This document shows, one piece after another, positions 58,711 through 64,000 of a stretch of DNA of 64,000 nucleotides (within the stretch, counting starts at the first letter, position 1; every line of letters begins with the position of its first letter). A program made the position numbers and the translations under genes. Under the pieces are notes generated by a model. It saw only the letters and a list, made by a program, of their open reading frames with translations, made no database searches and had not been told where the DNA came from. The stretch spans positions 11,460,820-11,524,819 of the forward strand of contig CM067302.1 of NCBI GenBank assembly GCA_034231615.1, given 5' to 3'. This DNA comes from Meghimatium bilineatum (taxonomy: Eukaryota; Mollusca; Gastropoda; Stylommatophora; Philomycidae).

Positions 58711-58914
58711 ATGTCCTACCTGCAGATATTGACCATTTGAAAGCAAGGAGGTAGGAATTTGTGGACACTCCAGCAGAGCACCACTAGAACAACCCTCGAC
58801 AACATCATCAACTAGCATACCCTCACCAACAAACATCACTAGCACGCTCTCACCAAAACTAAGTGTATAGCATAGACTGGTAGGCCTTGTGATGTAACGA
58901 TAACTGATTGACTC

Positions 58915-59312
58915 TGTTGATGTAAGGGACAGTTTCTTTCAATGATTGCTGACTTTGCTGTGAGAAACAGTTTGTAACAATGACTGACAGACTGTTGTTA
59001 TGAGGAATAGTTTGTAACAATGACTGATAGACTTTGTTATTGTAAAAAACAGTTTGTAACAATGACTGATAGACTTTGTTATTGTAAAAAACAGTTTGTA
59101 ACAATGACTGATAGACTTTGTTGTTGTAAAAAACAGTTTGTAACATTGACTGATAAACTTTGTTGTTGTAAAAAACAGTTTGTAACATTGACTGATAAAC
59201 TTTGTTGTTGTAAGAAATAGTTTGTAACATTGACTGACAGACTTTGTTGTTGTGAGGAACAGTTTGTAATAATGACTGATAGATTTTGTAATAAAGAACA
59301 GTTTGTAACAAT
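58915..59312. repeat. 42-bp minisatellite, RSRC1 3' region
   Basis: About nine units of ACTGATAGACTTTGTTATTG + TAAAAAACAGTTTGTAACAA + TG. A 150-codon minus ORF here is a product of the period. 59312-59870 is AT-rich with nothing recognised. Confidence 0.88.
59290..59295 (+). promoter_or_regulatory. Candidate RSRC1 poly(A) signal
   Basis: AATAAA 839 bases past the stop, inside the last units of a 42-bp array. A second candidate lies near 59748. Not distinguishable without transcript data. Confidence 0.25.
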
Positions 59313-59874
59313 GGCTGATACTAGACCAAGTAACTATGAAGCATTAAACAAATGTAATATCACTGACACCAGTGTACAGTATACAAAGATGAACATCAGC
59401 GGAATAATATAAATGAACTTATTCTGAGGGTTATGGAGTGTGTAACACAACGTTTGCAGTGCTATGTTCAACTACGAATGCATAGGTTGTCCATTTCATT
59501 CAGCCAAGTATCTTGGTGACATTTTCATTTTGTTTAAACTGAGTTTCTGTGGCACAGAGATATATTCCAGCCAGTTTTTATAAATAAGAGATAACACTTT
59601 CATTACAAATATAATGATATGAATATTAAAGTGAAGTTTTAAAAAGTGTTATTTTCAATGTTTGTTAAGTCACTTTTCTTCTCTGTTATCTTTTTCAACG
59701 CCGTGCCACTTTGGCAAACATTTTTGCCCATTGCCCCATATTCCATAAAAAATAAATAATAATTGGCATCTCTTTGCATTGATTGTTTTTTTTAAATGTT
59801 TTTTATCTATATATCTCTTGTTGTTTGTCATCTAGAATTTAGTCTCAAGTTTCCTCATTTTAGTGATAAAGAAA

Positions 59875-60290
59875 AATCTTGCAGTAAACAGGTTTTGAAC
59901 CAGGTCTGCTCGGATGGCACCTAATTGCCTCGTAACTTGAGTCAACAAGTTTTACGTCTTCGATCACAACGCATCCCTAATAACGATGCAATTTTAGTCA
60001 AAACTTTCAACGTGTATTCCCAAGCTACTATGAATATGGACCGGTGGATCAACACACAAGCTACACGGGTATGTAAACCCCCTGAGAACCACAGATGCTC
60101 AACATTATCAAGTGCCAGAAGGCCCTAATACCACAATGACCAAATTAAGCATACCTGTAAACATAAATGTGATTGTCTCAGATGTGATATAAGCAAATTA
60201 ACAATACAGCATAGAAGTATCGAGGATTTATTAATAAAGAAAAATCATGCAGCAAACGGGTTTGAACCACGTCCGCTCAGATAAAGCTCT
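59875..60290 (-). mobile_element. Two tRNA-like SINE heads and a LINE scrap
   Basis: Copies at 59880-59950 and 60235-60290 share CAGCAAACGGGTTTGAACCA-type sequence with 45103. Between them, 60030-60130 reads DRWINTQATRVCKPPENHRC, a LINE scrap. Confidence 0.45.
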
Positions 60291-60369
60291 TCTTCTTCTC
60301 GTTCGGAGTTTGACATGTCTACACAGCAAGTTCTGTTTTCTTAATAAATGCTGCTGTATTTGAAAGCTC

Positions 60370-60590
60370 CTCAGTGCTACCATACATCTTTCTGTGGATA
60401 TCTATCTCTGTGGGCCAGTGTTCTTCCCTTAACTGGTTTAGTGTATTGCAGGATATGTTCAGCTGTCTGTGCTGCCTGCCCACAAAGGCACAGTCGTGAT
60501 GGGACCAATCTTAGTCTATTTAAATGGCTGTTTAATCTATTGTGTCCTGTTCTGAGGCAGAAGATAATAACCTGCACAGATGACACTCAA
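60370..60590 (-). mobile_element. Jockey-like LINE C-terminus
   Basis: The minus strand: VQVIIFCLRTGHNRLNSHLN and SRLCLCGQAAQTAEHILQY, with the C-x-C...H-I-L-x pattern. Confidence 0.75.
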
Positions 60591-60699
60591 TCGTCTCAAA
60601 GATCTTGTGGTTTTATCAGAAAGGCTATGGGCTACATGCTAAAGGTATTACTTCATCAACATCATGTTGTTCTCTTTGCTGCACTTCTTAGACATCTTC

Positions 60700-60962
60700 C
60701 TTTTCTATATTTGTTCTCAAACTCCTGCAGATTAGCAGGATGTAGTCCGGAGAACGGAATGCATTGTGTCATGGTTTACAGCATTGCTGCGATATCTGTG
60801 TCTTTTGGCCTGACACATCCGACTTTTTAGCATGGCTTTGCATCATTTTGACCCTATATCAGATGGGACAGCCATCTGCACCCCATAACGTCTTTAGTCG
60901 CCTTTTGCGACATGCATGGAAAGTAAACAGTGTTGCTATTCTTTGCTCCCTTTACGGATCCC
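60700..60962 (-). mobile_element. Family-A repeat, moderately diverged
   Basis: Nearly full length (TTCTCAAACTCCTGCAGATT to CTTTGCTCCCTTTACGGAT). Confidence 0.75.
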
Positions 60963-61040
60963 ATATATACACGTCATTCTTAGACATCTCATGTTACAGG
61001 TAACAAACTTTATCTCTTGTGTTTTAGTTATTACACCGCC

Positions 61041-61308
61041 CGTGTGTTGCCGGGCCCGAAAGGGGAGCAAAGAATAGCCACACTGTTTACCTTTTTTACG
61101 CATGTCGTAAAAGGCGACTAAGGAGGTTATGGGATGGAGTTGGCTGTCCCATCCCATATAGGGTCATTGACCCAAAGCCATGCTGATGTCGGATGTGTCA
61201 GGCTGAAAGATGCAAATATCGCAGCAATGATGTAAACCATGACACAATGCATTCCGTTCTCCGGACTACATCCTGCTAATCTGCAGAAGTTTGAGAATGA
61301 ACGCAGAA
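61041..61308 (+). mobile_element. Family-A repeat with TSD
   Basis: AGTTATTAC precedes and follows. Core CATGTCGTAAAAGGCGACTA intact. Confidence 0.82.
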
Positions 61309-61339
61309 GTTATTACCCAGGTCTGACACTGGTAACACA

Positions 61340-61930
61340 ATGTTGGTATAAAAATTGAATTTATTTTCTGCATTCATTCTCAAGAAGTGTTAGATCAATA
61401 AAGAGGACTAGCTCCTTATAACATCCTTCTTCTTCTGTGTTCGTTCTCAAACTCCTGCAGATTAGCAGGATGTAGTCCGGAGAACGGAATGCATTGTGTC
61501 ATGGTTTATAGTATTGCTGTGATATCTGCGCCTTTCAGCCTGACACATCCGACTTCAGCATGGCTTTGGGTCACTGACCCTATATGAGATGGGACAGCCA
61601 ACTCCATCCCATAACCTCCTTAGTCGACTTTTACGACATGCGTGGAAGGTAAACAGCGTGGCTATTCTTTGCTCCCCTTTCGGGCCCCAGCAACACACGG
61701 GCGCTTATAACATCCTAACAAGAAAGCTGTGTTTTTTTTGTCATATAAAGAGACATAACAGCATAGAAAGATTAATAACTAAAAGCAGAGGAAGAGGGCG
61801 TCGACAATGACGATGGTGCAGTGATATATCAGATAGCTTAAACATATCTCTAGCTGTGGCAAGTCAACTCACCAAGAATCGCTGGGTATTCAAAGAATCC
61901 ATAAGGAAGACCACGTTCTGGAAAGAATAT
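61340..61930 (+). mobile_element. LINE 3' end split by a family-A repeat
   Basis: The second part reads HIKRHNSIERLITKSRGRG, then TTFWKEYVT stop at 61930. The family-A copy interrupts the first part. Confidence 0.72.
61427..61702 (-). mobile_element. Family-A repeat inside a LINE, with a 13-bp TSD
   Basis: CTTATAACATCCT lies on both sides. Full length to CGCCCGTGTG. Confidence 0.85.
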
Positions 61931-61937
61931 GTCACAT

Positions 61938-62105
61938 GATGCATTCTCAAACTCCTGCAAATTATCAGGATGTAGTCCAGAGAATGGAATGCGTTGTGCC
62001 ATGGTTTAATGCTGCTAAACCTGCATCTCTCCACTTGACACATCCGATATTTCAGGTTCACTTTGACACTGCATGAGATGGGACAACCAGCTTTACTCAT
62101 ACTCA
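61938..62105 (-). mobile_element. Old family-A copy
   Basis: GCATTCTCAAACTCCTGCAA and CAGGATGTAGTCCAGAGAAT, fading by 62100. Confidence 0.55.
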
Positions 62106-62149
62106 CCTTAATCACTTTTTATCTTCCATTTCAGGCCTCTTCAACGCAT

Positions 62150-63215
62150 GGACAATTCAATTTGTGATTTAACTTTTGGTTATCAGTGGGATTGATATTT
62201 CAAGATTCAATACAAAAGTTCATATATATCAATTGAGATTGGAGAGTTCTTCAAAACAACTGTGGGAGTTCATCAGGGATGCATAATGTCCCTGTACTTT
62301 TTAACATATACTTAGAGCACATCATACAAGAGACATTACATGATTACAACACGTCTATATCGATCGGAGGTCGCCCTATTTGCAACTTGCGTTTCGCTGA
62401 TGATATTGATCTTATAGCTGGGTCAGAACAATCATTGCAAGAATTAACATCACTGTTGGAAAAGTTACCAGCAAGTACGGAATGGAAATCAATACAGATA
62501 AGAGCAAAATCTTGGTAAACAGCAGAGACACAGAAAACCAGACTAATATCATGATGAATGGACATAAGCTTGAGGATGTGAATACCTTCAAATACCTCGG
62601 ATCCAGTATATGCAGCGATGGTAAATGCAAATCAGAACTAAAAATAAGGCTGGAGATGGCTTTAGCGTCTTTTTCAAGGCTAACTGTGATTTGGAAAAGC
62701 AACATCAGTGTTGTAGTGAAAATCAAACTGTATAAGTCGCTGGTGCTTTCTGTTGTGTTGTATGGTTGGGAGAGGCGGACATGGAGAGAAGATTACAGGC
62801 TTTCGAGTACAACAGCTACAGAAGAATTCTACGAATTTCCTATAGGGAACATAAGACCAATGTGTACATAAGAAATAAAGTAGAGATGTGTGCAGGTGTT
62901 CAGGAGCCATTGCTTTCAATAGTGAAGCGACGAAAACTAGCATGGTTCGGACATGTATGCAGGCACGATTCCTTGTCAAAAACAATACTGCAAGGAACTG
63001 TCGAGGGTAGAAGAAGCAGAGGATAATATAAGAGGATAAGCAAAAGACATGGACAGACAACATCAAGGAATGGACAGAGCAAGATATTTCCACACTCATC
63101 CGCATCGCTGAGGATAGAATTCGCTGGAGGACTCTGTGTGCTGAAGCATCCAATGTGGTACCCCTACGACCCTGAAGGATTATGGGTTTATTGATTGATT
63201 GATATATCAATCCCA
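62150..63215 (+). mobile_element. LINE RT remnant, best-preserved 3' half
   Basis: ICNLRFADDIDLIAGSEQSL (F-A-D-D), then MEINTDKSKILVNSRDTENQ, EDVNTFKYLGSSICSDGKCK, frameshift, RILRISYREHKTNVYIRNKV, RRKLAWFGHVCRHDSLSKTI. Ends ATGGGTTTATTGATTGATTG, a (TTGA)n tail. Confidence 0.88.
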
Positions 63216-63229
63216 CCTTACCCCACTTA

Positions 63230-63660
63230 GTCATCGGATCATCATCACTGCAAACTGGACATGTTCATCGTTGCTCCGATCTCTCCCTGAGTATATCCGC
63301 CATTACACTTCTGCTGACAGTACCGGTCCTCTGCTGGTTGAGCATCATTCTTATGCATCCTCCAAAAACAATCACTTCTAGCAACACCGCATTTCAAATC
63401 GTGTTGCCTGATATCCCGTCCTGGTAGGCAGCAGCTCCGGTGTGGTCCGCAGCTGCTTAATTGCAGCTGCCACTCCGTATATGGAGGCCATCCCACCATC
63501 AGCTATCTGTGGACGCGGCTGGTAAGGGTTCAGTAGCCCCGCCCCAAGGATACCCTATTGTAAGCATCCTCAATATCTATTGCGACTGCACATGTCTCCG
63601 TGCGCGAATCGAACCGTTCATGTTTATTTTTGAAAATGGGAGACATCTGTCTTAAGATCT
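63230..63660 (-). mobile_element. LINE C-terminal zinc-finger end, copy 2
   Basis: The minus strand reads CNGGYTQGEIGATMNMSS next to the tail of the plus-strand LINE; same family as 49465-49700. 63660-64000 shows nothing recognised. Confidence 0.5.
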
Positions 63661-64000
63661 CGTATGTTATGTTTGATTTATGTGATGTTTTCCCCTTTCA
63701 AACTGTGTCACAAAATACATTTGGTCGTCAACAAACATCGCCAGACTTTTCCTTACAGTAAATGTCCAATCCTTTAGCAGAAATATTTCATGATGAAACA
63801 AGAACATATAGAAATACTAGCAGGCCTAATGTGGCGTCATAGAAAGGGTCTGTTATCAGTAAACATTGTCCTCATCAGGACCAACTCCTTATAGTGGAGA
63901 TGGGGGCTTAGTCTAGCCAACAGAGGCTGGAAATTAAGATTGGACGATGGTTGAACTTTATCTTCATGGTGCCCTTCATTTGTCTAGTTCTACGACCAGT

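Noticed and set aside
58859-59311. 150-codon minus ORF of repeated LLQTVFYNNKVYQS
   Set aside because: A 42-bp array read through; low-complexity 3' region of RSRC1.

Overview
The window is animal (eukaryotic) genomic DNA. Two spliced protein-coding genes can be rebuilt from short exons with GT/GC...AG borders whose phases agree at every junction. Both are buried in introns full of minisatellites and mobile-element remains. RTE/Jockey-like LINE pieces, tRNA-headed SINEs, GAA-tailed SINE-like repeats and mariner- and piggyBac-like elements fit a marine invertebrate, most likely a mollusc or other lophotrochozoan. That placement is an inference.

Gene 1 (minus strand, ATG at 32698-32700, stop at 4578-4580) is an orthologue of hinderin (KIAA1328). 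It has 13 coding exons and 1150 codons. The best-conserved parts are the N-terminus, the block VEDKKRVANLIKELAR with its coiled coil, and the C-terminus EEENRILEEVFFV. Gene 2 (plus strand, ATG at 38495, stop at 58449-58451) is an orthologue of RSRC1 (SRrp53), an arginine/serine-rich splicing protein. It has 9 coding exons and 321 codons. The genes lie head to head, with start codons 5.8 kb apart and mostly LINE remnants between them.

Layout: 1-4577 intergenic LINE/SINE/mariner remains beyond the hinderin stop; 4578-32700 hinderin; 32701-38494 divergent intergenic region; 38495-58451 RSRC1; 58452-64000 RSRC1 3' region followed by LINE and SINE remains. Nearly every intron carries at least one tandem array, often starting or ending within a few tens of bases of a splice site.

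Most notable: (i) three minisatellites whose repeat unit contains an exon end plus its 5' splice site (hinderin exon 5, RSRC1 exons 3 and 8), and one whose unit contains the RSRC1 stop codon; (ii) SINE copies abutting, and possibly supplying, the 5' splice sites of hinderin exons 1 and 6; (iii) minisatellites grown out of LINE coding sequence, one from the catalytic Y-x-D-D box; (iv) two short-repeat families that share a 3' end and have clear target-site duplications; (v) mariner-like and piggyBac-like elements whose unoccupied sites can be read in other LINE copies in this window; (vi) long near-perfect hairpins. No bacterial operon, CRISPR array, rRNA or functional tRNA gene is present.
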